64,000 nucleotides of DNA from Myxococcota bacterium (GTDB lineage Bacteria; Myxococcota; B64-G9). The DNA lies in the NCBI GenBank assembly GCA_022710975.1, contig JAKLGA010000014.1, positions 62,001-126,000 of the forward strand, written 5' to 3'. The notes under the pieces are model-generated. The model was not told the DNA's origin and made no database searches. It worked only from the letters and a program-made list of their open reading frames with translations. The translations under genes were made by a program, and so were the position numbers. Below, in pieces: positions 1 to 8,204 of this stretch; positions within the stretch are counted from its first letter, which is position 1, and the number at the start of each line of letters is the position of its first letter.

Positions 1-1
1 C

Positions 2-2527
2 TACCTGGCGGGCGTGAGGCCGGGCCGCGAGCAGGTGCGGCTGGCCTACCGCCCGGCCGGATCCGGGCGGGAGCCGCTCGAGCGCAGCGTGCTGTCCTTC
101 CGGGTCGCGGGGGCCTACCAGGGCAAGTTCACCGTCCCGCCGGAGGAGGACGCGCCCCCCCGCCGGGAGCCGGCCCCCGACAGGAGCCTGGGTCTGCCGG
201 CGAGCTTCAGCTGGTGCGATCAGGGCGCGTGCAGCCCGGTCCGCGATCAGGGCTCGTGCGGCAGCTGCTGGGCCTTCGCCACGGCGGCCCCGATGGAGAG
301 CGCCATCCTCATCCACAACGGGCTGAGCAAGGATCTGGCCGAGCAGTACCTGGTCTCCTGCAACGCCTCGGGCTGGGGCTGCGGCGGCGGCTGGTGGGGC
401 CACGACTACCACACCGACCTCATGGTCTCCGGCGAGGCGGCGGCCGGGGCGGTGCTGGAGGCGGACTTCCCCTACACGGCCACCGACCAGGCCTGCAACC
501 CGCCGCACCCGAAGACCGACAAGCTCCAGTCCTGGAGCTACGTCGGCGACGCCAGCTCCGTGCCCTCCACCGACCAGCTCAAGCAGGCCATCTTCGAGCA
601 CGGGCCGATCTCGGTCGCGGTGTGCGTCAACGGCGAGTTCCAGAGCTACGCGGGCGGCATATTCACCGGCCCGAGCTGCACCGGCGTCAACCACGGGGTG
701 ACCCTGGTCGGCTGGGACGACGCCCAGGGCGCCTGGATCATGAAGAACTCCTGGGGCGCCTCCTGGGGCGAGCAGGGCTACATGCGCATCGGCTACGGCG
801 TGAGCCAGATCGGCTACGCCGCGGCCTACGTGACGCTGGCCGACACCCTGAACCCCGTGGCCGCTTTCGGCGTCGTCGGCCAGGGCCGCAGCCTGCAGTT
901 CAGCGACGTGAGCCAGCCCTCCTCGGGCCAGGCCCTGGCGGCCTGGGCCTGGGACTTCGGCGACGGCGTGGGCTCCGCGGAGCCGAACCCGGCCCACACC
1001 TACGCGCAGGACGGCAGCTACCTGGTGACCCTGAACGTGACCGACACGGCCGGCAAGACGGCCACGCTCACCCGGGAGGTGGCCGTGCCCTACGTGCCCC
1101 CGTACTGCGCGTCGCGCGGCGGCAACGCGACCGAGGAGTGGGTGAGCCAGGTGGACATCGGCCCCTTCAGCCACGCCTCGGGCGGCCAGGGCTACTCGGA
1201 CTTCACCGCGCTGGTGGCCGAGCTCGCGCCGGGCACCCACCCGGTGATCCTGCAGCCGAGCTTCGTGGGCGGGCCGTGGTCGGAGCACGTCGCCCTGTGG
1301 GTCGATCTCGACCGCGACGGCGACTTCGAGGACAGCGGCGAGCTGCTCCTGTCCATGTCCGGCACGAGCACCATGACCGGCTCGCTCACCCTGCCCGCAG
1401 GCGAGCTGACCACGCGGATGCGCATCTCCATGAAGTTCTCCGCGGCCCCTGGGCCGTGCGAGGTGTTCGCCTACGGCGAGGTCGAGGACTACACCCTGAG
1501 GATCGCGGCGCCGCCCGCGCCCCCAGCGCTGGTGCTGAACGAGCTGCTGGCCGATCCGCCGGCCGGCTTCGACGCGAACCGGGACGGCGTGGCGAACACC
1601 ACCCAGGACGAGTTCATCGAGCTGGTGAACGCGGGCGCGGCGCCGCTGGACCTGTCCGGGGCCAGCCTGTCGGACGCCATCGGCGTGCGCTTCACCTTCC
1701 CCGAGGGCGCGGTGCTCGAGCCGGGCGGGGTGCTGGTCGTCTTCGGCGGCGGCGCCCCCGATCTCCCGGGCGTCGCCACCCTGGCCGCCTCGGGCGCGGG
1801 CCTGGCGCTCAACAACGGCGGGGACACCCTCACCCTCGCGACCGCGGACGGCAGCGTGCTCGCGGCGCTGACCTACGGCACCGAGGGCGGCCGCGACCAG
1901 TCCCTGGTGCGCGCCGTGGACGGGGACGACGACGCCGCGTTCGTGCTGCATGGGAGCCTGTCCGCGCTGCCCGCCTCCCCGGGCGTCCGCAGCGACGGCA
2001 CGCCCTTCGGGCCCGAGCCCGAGCCAGAGCCCGAGGTCGCGGTGCTCGTGCTGAACGAGCTCCTGGCCGATCCGCCGGCCGGCTTCGACGCGAACCGGGA
2101 CGGCGTGGCGAACACCACCCAGGACGAGTTCATCGAGCTGGTGAACGCGGGCGCGGCGCCGCTGGACCTGTCCGGGGCCAGCCTGTCGGACGCCATCGGC
2201 GTGCGCTTCACCTTCCCCGAGGGCGCGGTGCTCGAGCCGGGCGGGGTGCTGGTCGTCTTCGGCGGCGGCGCCCCCGATCTCCCGGGCGTCGCCACCCTGG
2301 CCGCCTCGGGCGCGGGCCTGGCGCTCAACAACGGCGGGGACACCCTCACCCTCGCGGCCGCGGACGGCAGCGTGCTCGCGGCGCTGACCTACGGCACCGA
2401 GGGCGGCCGCGACCAGTCCCTGGTGCGCGCCGTGGACGGGGACCCGCTGGCCGACTTCGTGCTGCACACCACGCTGGCCGCCGGCCCCGCCTCCCCCGGC
2501 ACCCGCAGCGACGGCTCCGCCTTCTGA
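2..2527 (+). CDS. Secreted papain-family (C1A) cysteine peptidase with PKD, GEVED and two LTD domains; 5' end outside window
   Basis: The frame is open from base 2 to the TGA at 2525-2527, and the first GTG (base 14) is not a convincing start, so the N-terminus probably lies upstream. Counting from that GTG, the papain domain spans about residues 60-280. Its catalytic Cys85 is in GSCGSCWAF, the His is in GVNHGVTLVGW and the Asn is in MKNSWG. It is followed by a PKD domain (WDFGDG), a GEVED domain (WVDLDRDGDFED...GEVEDYTL) and two lamin-tail domains (each starting LVLNELLADPP) joined by an acidic Pro-Glu linker. The LTD copies are almost identical at DNA level. The family cleaves proteins, and the added beta-sandwich domains suggest an extracellular enzyme that binds surfaces or other proteins. 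No sorting tail is visible. A -10-like box of the next gene lies about 50 bases downstream, so it may be transcribed separately from tatD. Confidence 0.85.
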   Translation, partial: YLAGVRPGREQVRLAYRPAGSGREPLERSVLSFRVAGAYQGKFTVPPEEDAPPRREPAPDRSLGLPASFSWCDQGACSPVRDQGSCGSCWAFATAAPMESAILIHNGLSKDLAEQYLVSCNASGWGCGGGWWGHDYHTDLMVSGEAAAGAVLEADFPYTATDQACNPPHPKTDKLQSWSYVGDASSVPSTDQLKQAIFEHGPISVAVCVNGEFQSYAGGIFTGPSCTGVNHGVTLVGWDDAQGAWIMKNSWGASWGEQGYMRIGYGVSQIGYAAAYVTLADTLNPVAAFGVVGQGRSLQFSDVSQPSSGQALAAWAWDFGDGVGSAEPNPAHTYAQDGSYLVTLNVTDTAGKTATLTREVAVPYVPPYCASRGGNATEEWVSQVDIGPFSHASGGQGYSDFTALVAELAPGTHPVILQPSFVGGPWSEHVALWVDLDRDGDFEDSGELLLSMSGTSTMTGSLTLPAGELTTRMRISMKFSAAPGPCEVFAYGEVEDYTLRIAAPPAPPALVLNELLADPPAGFDANRDGVANTTQDEFIELVNAGAAPLDLSGASLSDAIGVRFTFPEGAVLEPGGVLVVFGGGAPDLPGVATLAASGAGLALNNGGDTLTLATADGSVLAALTYGTEGGRDQSLVRAVDGDDDAAFVLHGSLSALPASPGVRSDGTPFGPEPEPEPEVAVLVLNELLADPPAGFDANRDGVANTTQDEFIELVNAGAAPLDLSGASLSDAIGVRFTFPEGAVLEPGGVLVVFGGGAPDLPGVATLAASGAGLALNNGGDTLTLAAADGSVLAALTYGTEGGRDQSLVRAVDGDPLADFVLHTTLAAGPASPGTRSDGSAF
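1529..1926 (+). repeat. LTD-coding direct repeat, copy 1
   Basis: This 398-bp copy is matched by 2045-2442 (offset 516 bp) with only three mismatches seen by eye, two of them silent and one changing Thr to Ala. It encodes one lamin-tail domain of the peptidase. Confidence 0.95.
2045..2442 (+). repeat. LTD-coding direct repeat, copy 2
   Basis: Second copy of the 398-bp unit at 1529-1926. About 118 bp between the copies encode the linker rich in Pro-Glu pairs. The near identity at wobble positions implies recent duplication or gene conversion. Confidence 0.95.
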
Positions 2528-2578
2528 GTGGCCTGCCGGCCGCAGCCCGCGGCCCTCCTGCCAGCCGGCCCCTTGGGG

Positions 2579-2584
2579 TACAAT
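2579..2584 (+). promoter_or_regulatory. Candidate -10 box (TACAAT) just upstream of tatD
   Basis: TACAAT lies 8 bases before the tatD ATG at 2593. Initiation from it would give an mRNA with almost no leader, and no Shine-Dalgarno sequence is visible before that ATG. No convincing -35 is present at the usual distance, so this is tentative. Confidence 0.35.
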
Positions 2585-2592
2585 GCGACCCC

Positions 2593-3375
2593 ATGGAGCT
2601 GGTGGACACCCACTGTCACCTGTTCGATCCGCCCATGAACGCGGACCCGGCCGGGGTGCTCGCCCGGGCGCGCGCGGCCGGGGTGGCCGAGGTGTGGGTC
2701 CCCGGGGTGGACCTCGAGAGCTCCACCCGCGCGCTCGCGCTGGGCGCCGGGCTCCCCGGCGTGCGCGTGGCGGTCGGGCTCCACCCCCAGGCGGTGGGCA
2801 GGGACCGCGGGCGGGTCGAGGCGGAGCTCGCCGGGCTCGAGGCGCTCCTCGGCGCCGGGCGGGCCGTGGCCGTGGGCGAGATCGGCCTGGACGCCGAGGT
2901 CGAGGGCGACCTGGAGCTCCAGGCGCGCGCCCTCGAGGCCCAGCTCGCGCTGGCCGCACGGTACGCGCTGCCCGCCCTGGTCCACTGCCGGGGCGCCTTC
3001 GCCCGGCTCCTGTCCGTCCTCGGGGCGCTGCCGGGCGCGGGCCCGACCGTCCTGCTGCACGCCTGGGCGGGCTCCGCGGAGCTGCTGGCGCAGCTCCCGC
3101 CGGGCAGGTGCTTCTTCGGGGTGGCGGGGGTGGCGACCCGGCCCGAGGCGACCCGGGCCAGGGCGCGGGTCCAGGCGCTCCCGCTCGGCCGCCTGGTGCT
3201 CGAGACGGACGCCCCTTACATCGGCACGCGGCTGCGGCCCAAGGGGGCGGTGGAGCCGGCGGACGTGCGCGAGGTGTGCGCGGAGCTGGCCGCGCTGCGG
3301 GGCCTGTCCCCGGAGGAGGTCGCCCGCCAGACCACGGCGACGGCCCGGGCGATCCTGCCGGGAGGCCCGCCGTGA
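2593..3375 (+). CDS. tatD: TatD family metal-dependent hydrolase (DNase)
   Basis: A 260-residue TIM-barrel amidohydrolase-type nuclease of the TatD family, which cleaves DNA in 3'-5' fashion in repair and turnover and is cytoplasmic. Signature metal ligands are visible: THCHL (His7 and His9), VGEIGLD (Glu), LVHC and LLHAW (His), and LETDAPYIG (Asp) followed by R-x-K near the C-terminus. The length is normal. The ATG at 2593 is chosen because the protein then begins directly with the MELVDTHCH block. The stop overlaps the next start (GTGA at 3372-3375), so it is translationally coupled to tcdA. Substrate specificity within the family is not predictable from sequence. Confidence 0.9.
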   Translation: MELVDTHCHLFDPPMNADPAGVLARARAAGVAEVWVPGVDLESSTRALALGAGLPGVRVAVGLHPQAVGRDRGRVEAELAGLEALLGAGRAVAVGEIGLDAEVEGDLELQARALEAQLALAARYALPALVHCRGAFARLLSVLGALPGAGPTVLLHAWAGSAELLAQLPPGRCFFGVAGVATRPEATRARARVQALPLGRLVLETDAPYIGTRLRPKGAVEPADVREVCAELAALRGLSPEEVARQTTATARAILPGGPP

Positions 3376-4145
3376 GCCCGATCTCCGAGCAGGCCACCGG
3401 CCGCATCCGCCTGTGGGTGGGCGAGGCCGGCCTGGCCCGGCTGCGGGGCGCCCGGGTGCTGATCGTGGGCCTGGGCGCGGTGGGCTCGTTCGCCCTGGAG
3501 GGCCTGGCGCGCAGCGCGGTCGGGCACCTGCGCCTGGTGGACTTCGACGCGCTCAAGCCGAGCAACCTCAACCGCCAGCTCCTGGCCCTGCGCTCCAGCC
3601 TGGGGCGCCCCAAGGTCGAGGTCGCCCGGGAGCGCGCCCTGGCGATCGATCCGCGCCTCGAGGTCGAGGCCATCCCCGCCTTCTTCTCGGCGGAGGAGGC
3701 CGACCGGCTGCTGGCCCCGCCGCTGGACTACTGCGTGGACGCCATCGACAGCCTGGGCCCCAAGGTGGCCCTGCTGCGCGCCTGCGTGGAGCGCGGCCTG
3801 CCCGTGGTGAGCGCCATGGGCGCCGCGGGGCGCGCCGACCCCGGCAGCGTGCGGGTGACGCCCCTGGAGGAGACGCGGGTGTGTCCCCTGGCGCGGGACG
3901 TGCGCAAGCGCCTGGCGCGGCTCGGCATCCACGCGGGCGTGACCGCGGTCTGGTCCTGCGAGGCGCCCGCCGCGGCCACCCGCGCCCCGGCCGCGGGCGG
4001 CGCGCAGGCGGAGGAGGAGAGCCTGCTGCGCGGGCGGCTGCGCCGTCCCCTGCCGAGCATGGTCCACCTCCCGGCCATCTTCGGGCTGTGCGCGGCGAAC
4101 CACGTGGTCTGGAGCATCCTCGGCGGTCCAGGGGGCGGGAAGTGA
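3372..4145 (+). CDS. tcdA: tRNA threonylcarbamoyladenosine dehydratase (TcdA/YgdL-like E1 family)
   Basis: 257 residues. ThiF/HesA/MoeB-fold enzymes adenylate a carboxylate, and the TcdA branch uses ATP to cyclise t6A37 of ANN-decoding tRNAs to ct6A. The ATP loop GLGAVG is at residues 33-38. Other visible family features are the DFD...SNLNRQ motif, the DAIDSLGPK segment and VVSAMGAAGR. The length and overall pattern fit TcdA better than ThiF or MoeB, because the CxxC zinc pairs typical of MoeB are absent. It starts with GTG overlapping the tatD stop and ends by overlapping the kinase GTG (GTGA at 4142-4145), so all three genes are probably cotranscribed. The family call is strong; the exact tRNA role follows from family knowledge. 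Confidence 0.85.
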   Translation: MSPISEQATGRIRLWVGEAGLARLRGARVLIVGLGAVGSFALEGLARSAVGHLRLVDFDALKPSNLNRQLLALRSSLGRPKVEVARERALAIDPRLEVEAIPAFFSAEEADRLLAPPLDYCVDAIDSLGPKVALLRACVERGLPVVSAMGAAGRADPGSVRVTPLEETRVCPLARDVRKRLARLGIHAGVTAVWSCEAPAAATRAPAAGGAQAEEESLLRGRLRRPLPSMVHLPAIFGLCAANHVVWSILGGPGGGK

Positions 4146-7100
4146 GCGAGCCCCCCAGCGCCACCGACAGCCTGCGCTCCATCACCCCGGAGGCCGCGGG
4201 CCGCTACCACCTGCCCGACGGTCGGCCGCTGGCGGCGGCCGGGGCCGAGGATCCCGCCGAGATGGGCCGGGGCGGCATCGGGCGCGTGCTGCTGGCCTTC
4301 GACGAGCACCTCGGCCGCGAGGTGGCGCTCAAGGAGCTCCTGCCCGACGCGGCCGGGAGCGCGGGCGAAGCGCGGGCGCGCTTCCTGCGCGAGGCCCGGG
4401 TCACCGGCCAGCTCGAGCACCCCGGCATCGTGCCGGTCTACGAGCTCGGGCGGCGGCCCGACGGCACGCCCTACTACACCATGCGCGTGGTGCGCGGCCG
4501 CACCCTGGCCGAGGTGCTCGGCGAGGCCCGCGGGCTGCCGGGGCGGCTGGCGCTGCTGACCCACTTCGTGGACCTGTGTGAGGCCATCGCCTACGCCCAC
4601 AGCCGCGGCGTCGTGCACCGGGACATCAAGCCCGCCAACGTGATGCTGGGAGAGTTCGGCGAGACCGTGGTGCTCGACTGGGGGCTGGCCAAGGTCCGCG
4701 GGCGCCGCGATCCGCGCGGCGAGGAGCTCGGCCGTGCGGTCCGCCTGCTGGCCGAGGGCGACGCCGGCACCACCCAGGCCGGCTCGGCCCTCGGCACCCC
4801 GGCCTACATGAGCCCCGAGCAAGCCCTGGGGCAGATCGACGAGATCGACGAGCGCTCGGACGTCTGGAGCCTGGGTGCGGTGCTGTACGAGCTGCTGGCC
4901 GGGCACCCGCCCTTCCCGGGCGCGAACGCCTGGGAGGTGCTCGGCCAGGTCATGCGGAAGCAGGTCCGGCCCGTCCGCGCGGCCTGCCCCGAGGCGCCGG
5001 CCGAGCTGGCGTCGGTGTGCGAGAAGGCGCTGTGCCGCCAGCCCGACGGCCGCTACCCGGGCGCGGCCGAGCTGGCCGCCGAGGTGAAGGCCTTCCTCAC
5101 CGGCGGCCGGGTGCGGGCGTACGACTACCGCGCCTGGGAGATCCTCGCGCGCTGGGCCTCGCGTCACCGCGCGCCGCTCGCCACCGCGCTCCTGGCCCTG
5201 CTGCTGCTGCTCACGCTCGGCGTGGTGTCGTACCTCGAGGTGCGCTCCGGCCTGGATCTCGCCCGCAGCCACCTGGCCGCGGCCCAGCTCGAGGGCGCCC
5301 GGGCCGCCCTGGCGCGCGGCGACCCGCTGGAGGCGCGGGCCAAGCTGCGCAACGCCCTCGAGGCCAGGGACAGCCTGGCGGGGCGCGCCCTGTGGATCCG
5401 CCAGGCCCGCGAGCCGCTGCTGTGGGGTGCGCAGCTCCTGCCCACGGCCGATCAGGCGCTGATCACCCGGGACGGCCGGGAGGTGATCCTCGGGCAGCAG
5501 GACGACGGCTCGGTCTACCGGCTGGAGGTGGCCACGCGCGCGCTCCACGTGGATCGCGGCCGCTTGCCCGGAGGCCACGGTTGGCTGGTGTACGAGCCAG
5601 CGCTCGAGCGTTTCGCCAGCGTGGGGGCGGACGGCAGCCTCCACCTGTGGTCGCGCTCCGCGCCTGCGCCGCGGGCCCTGGAGGGTCCCCCGTCCCGCGC
5701 CGTCGCCGCCGACTTCCTCCCGGGCGCGGGCTGGCTCGCCTCCAGCCACGCGGACGGCCGGGTGTGCCTCTGGGATACCGCCACCGGCCGGCTCGCCCTC
5801 ACGCTCCGCGGCCTGGCGGAGGGCAGGACGTTCTTCGGGGCCAGCGGTGACGGCCGCCGGCTCGCGGGGACGTCGCCCGGGCGCGGGGCGGTGGTCTGGG
5901 AGCTCGGCACGGGCGCCGTGGTCGGGCGCCTGCCCGACGCGGACGGGGTGCTCTCCTGTACCGCGCTCGACCCACGCGGGGAGCGGGCCGCCAGCGGGAC
6001 GAACCGCGGCCGGCTGTGGATCTGGGAGGTGGCGACCGGGCGGATCCTGCTCGACCTCCACGCCCACCCGGACAACATCCGGTCGCTGGCCTTCTCGCCC
6101 GACGGGCGGAGGCTGGCCACCGGCGGCGGCGAGGGGGCGGTGAAGCTCTGGGATGCGCGCAGCGGCGAGAACCTGGCCGTGCTGCGCGGCAACCTGGACG
6201 TGGTCCACTCGGTGAACTGGAGCCCGGACGGCCAGCGGCTGACCTCGGTGGACTGGGCGGGCGGGCTGCGCCTGTGGAACGCGGCTGCCCGCGCCGATCC
6301 GCCGGGCGGCGCCCGCGGGCACCTGGGCCAGGTCAACTCCGTGCGCTTCTCCCCGGACGGCCAGCGCCTGCTCTCCGCGGACTGGAAGGGCTGCCTGCGC
6401 CAGTGGAGCGTCGCCACGGGCGCGCAGGAGGCCGTCGTGCAGGGCTACCAGGGCACCCTGCTGGGGTTCTCGCCCGGCGGCGAGCGCCTGCTGACCGAGG
6501 ACTGGCGCGGGGTCATGCACCTCTGGGACGCGCGGGCCCTCTCCCGGGAGCGGACGCTGGGCGGCCACGAGGAGCAGGTGACCGCGGCGGCCTTCTCCGC
6601 AGACGGCGCGCGCCTGGCCACGGGGGCCAAGGACCGCTCCCTGCGCCTGTGGGACGTGACCTCGAGCGGCGCCCTGGAGGTCTGCCGCGGGCTGCCCGGC
6701 GCCGTGGGCGACGTGTCCTTCGACCCGGGCGGCGCGGCCCTGGGCGCGGCGGCCTCGGGCCGGCAACTCGAGCTGTGGGAGGTGCCGGCCTGCACGCTCC
6801 GCGCGCGCCTGACCGGCCCCGGGGAGGCGCTCGGCGCGATCGCCCTGGGGCCCGGCGGCCTGACGGCCGCGGCAGCCGGCGACGAGATCTGGCTGTGGCG
6901 AGGCACCGCGGGGCGCCGCCTCGCCAGGCTGGCCGCGCCAGCCACGCGCCTGCGCTTCCGGCCGGACGGAGGGCTCCTGGCGGTGGCCTGCCAGGATGGC
7001 TCCGCTCAGCTCCTGCCCCTCGACGGGAGCGCGCCACGGCGGCTCGACGGTCACTCCGGCGCGCTCTGGGACGTGGCCTTCTCGCCCGACGGGGGCCTGC

Positions 7101-8095
7101 TCGCCAGCGCCGGGAGCGACTGGACGGTGCGGCTGTGGCGCAGCGACACGGGCCAGCCAGCCTGGCGCGCGCCAGCCCTGGTGGCCGCGCCGGGCGAGGA
7201 GCCGCGCGTGCTAACCCACGCGGGCTGGCAGGCCCCCGGCGGACCCGGGCTGGCCAGCCCGCCCGGCGGGGACCACCGCCCGGCGCGCTGGCGCGAGGCC
7301 GTGGAGCGAGCCCGGCTCGCGCGCCAGAGTCCGGACGGCGGGCTGTGCCTGGACGACGGGGCCGGCCACCTCCAGCTCTGGGATCGGGTCGCCGACCGGC
7401 AGCTCGCGTCGGCGCCCGCGGAGGGCGCCGACGCCCTGATCGCGCTGCGCGGCCCGGCCTGCGCCTTCCTCACCGGCGGGCGGGTCGGGCTGCTCGCCGC
7501 CGGCGGCGAGGCCGCCGTGCAGCTGGTCGTGGGAGCGGAGGCCCTCGGGAGCGGCGCGGACGGCGCGGAGCTGCTGGTGGCCGCGGGGGAGCGGGTGCAT
7601 GTGTTCGACGCCCTCGGCCACCCGCGGGGCGAGGGGCCAGGGGGGCTGGGCGTCGCGGCGCTGCTCGGGCTGGGCGACCGGCTCGTGCTCGGCTTCCCGG
7701 AAGGCCACCTCGAGGTCCGCCCTCGCCAGGCCACCGGCGCTCCCGGACTCAACCTGGAGGAGGTGCCGGAGCACGCGCCCACCGCGCTGGCCGCCGGCCC
7801 CGCCGGCTCGCTGATCGTGGGCTTCGCGGACGGGCTGGTCGGCCTGTGGGATCTCGACTCCGGGGAGCGCCTGCTGCACGCCAAGCTGCACGGCCCGGTT
7901 CGGCACCTCCTCCTGGATGCGCGCGGACTGAGCGCGGCCAGCGAGCTCGGCGATCACCTGCGGTGGGAGCTGGATGATCTCGCGCGGCCCTACTGCGAGC
8001 TGCTCGAGGCGCTGTGGGCGCAGGTGCCGATCGCCTGGGAGGGCGGTCGGCCAGTGGCCCGGCCGCGGCCCGGCGACCACCCCTGCGCGCGCTAG
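4142..8095 (+). CDS. Membrane-anchored Ser/Thr protein kinase with C-terminal WD40 repeats
   Basis: 1317 residues. The N-terminal kinase domain (about 40-315) has a glycine loop (GRGGIGRV), the ATP lysine in VALKEL (Lys64), the catalytic loop HRDIKPANV (His159-Asp161), DWG in place of DFG (Asp179) and GTPAYMSPEQ in the activation segment. A single hydrophobic segment around 344-367 should place the kinase in the cytoplasm and the rest outside the inner membrane. The remaining ~900 residues contain roughly a dozen WD40-type blades (LWD, SPDG and LRLWD recur), probably forming one or two beta-propellers. It starts at the GTG that overlaps the tcdA stop. The family phosphorylates proteins on Ser/Thr; the propeller may sense or scaffold. 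DWG is common in bacterial kinases of this type, so activity is expected. Confidence 0.9.
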   Translation: MSEPPSATDSLRSITPEAAGRYHLPDGRPLAAAGAEDPAEMGRGGIGRVLLAFDEHLGREVALKELLPDAAGSAGEARARFLREARVTGQLEHPGIVPVYELGRRPDGTPYYTMRVVRGRTLAEVLGEARGLPGRLALLTHFVDLCEAIAYAHSRGVVHRDIKPANVMLGEFGETVVLDWGLAKVRGRRDPRGEELGRAVRLLAEGDAGTTQAGSALGTPAYMSPEQALGQIDEIDERSDVWSLGAVLYELLAGHPPFPGANAWEVLGQVMRKQVRPVRAACPEAPAELASVCEKALCRQPDGRYPGAAELAAEVKAFLTGGRVRAYDYRAWEILARWASRHRAPLATALLALLLLLTLGVVSYLEVRSGLDLARSHLAAAQLEGARAALARGDPLEARAKLRNALEARDSLAGRALWIRQAREPLLWGAQLLPTADQALITRDGREVILGQQDDGSVYRLEVATRALHVDRGRLPGGHGWLVYEPALERFASVGADGSLHLWSRSAPAPRALEGPPSRAVAADFLPGAGWLASSHADGRVCLWDTATGRLALTLRGLAEGRTFFGASGDGRRLAGTSPGRGAVVWELGTGAVVGRLPDADGVLSCTALDPRGERAASGTNRGRLWIWEVATGRILLDLHAHPDNIRSLAFSPDGRRLATGGGEGAVKLWDARSGENLAVLRGNLDVVHSVNWSPDGQRLTSVDWAGGLRLWNAAARADPPGGARGHLGQVNSVRFSPDGQRLLSADWKGCLRQWSVATGAQEAVVQGYQGTLLGFSPGGERLLTEDWRGVMHLWDARALSRERTLGGHEEQVTAAAFSADGARLATGAKDRSLRLWDVTSSGALEVCRGLPGAVGDVSFDPGGAALGAAASGRQLELWEVPACTLRARLTGPGEALGAIALGPGGLTAAAAGDEIWLWRGTAGRRLARLAAPATRLRFRPDGGLLAVACQDGSAQLLPLDGSAPRRLDGHSGALWDVAFSPDGGLLASAGSDWTVRLWRSDTGQPAWRAPALVAAPGEEPRVLTHAGWQAPGGPGLASPPGGDHRPARWREAVERARLARQSPDGGLCLDDGAGHLQLWDRVADRQLASAPAEGADALIALRGPACAFLTGGRVGLLAAGGEAAVQLVVGAEALGSGADGAELLVAAGERVHVFDALGHPRGEGPGGLGVAALLGLGDRLVLGFPEGHLEVRPRQATGAPGLNLEEVPEHAPTALAAGPAGSLIVGFADGLVGLWDLDSGERLLHAKLHGPVRHLLLDARGLSAASELGDHLRWELDDLARPYCELLEALWAQVPIAWEGGRPVARPRPGDHPCAR

Positions 8096-8112
8096 AGCGC
8101 GGACTTTTTTTT
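8088..8112 (+). terminator. Intrinsic terminator containing the kinase stop codon
   Basis: CGCGC (8088-8092) pairs with GCGCG (8097-8101) around a TAGA loop that contains the TAG stop at 8093-8095. Eight T residues follow at 8105-8112. Confidence 0.7.
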
Positions 8113-8132
8113 CGCGCGGCGCGTGTTTTTTC

Positions 8133-8161
8133 TTTCCGCATGGTTTGATCTGCGCTACATT
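8133..8161 (+). promoter_or_regulatory. Possible sigma-70 promoter for the ATP-grasp gene
   Basis: TACATT (8156-8161) matches the -10 consensus at four of six positions. The hexamer 17 bases upstream (TTTCCG) is a poor -35. It lies in the short T-rich gap between the kinase terminator and the next ATG. Confidence 0.3.
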
Positions 8162-8204
8162 TTGGGCAGTGCTCGCAGAGGAGTGAGCTCGAGAAGGGCC
8201 GGAC

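Noticed and set aside
3728-7054. 1108-residue open frame on the minus strand across the kinase gene
   Set aside because: It is the shadow of GC-rich third positions. Kinase and WD40 motifs lie on the plus strand, while the minus-strand product is low-complexity Ala/Gly/Arg without domains.
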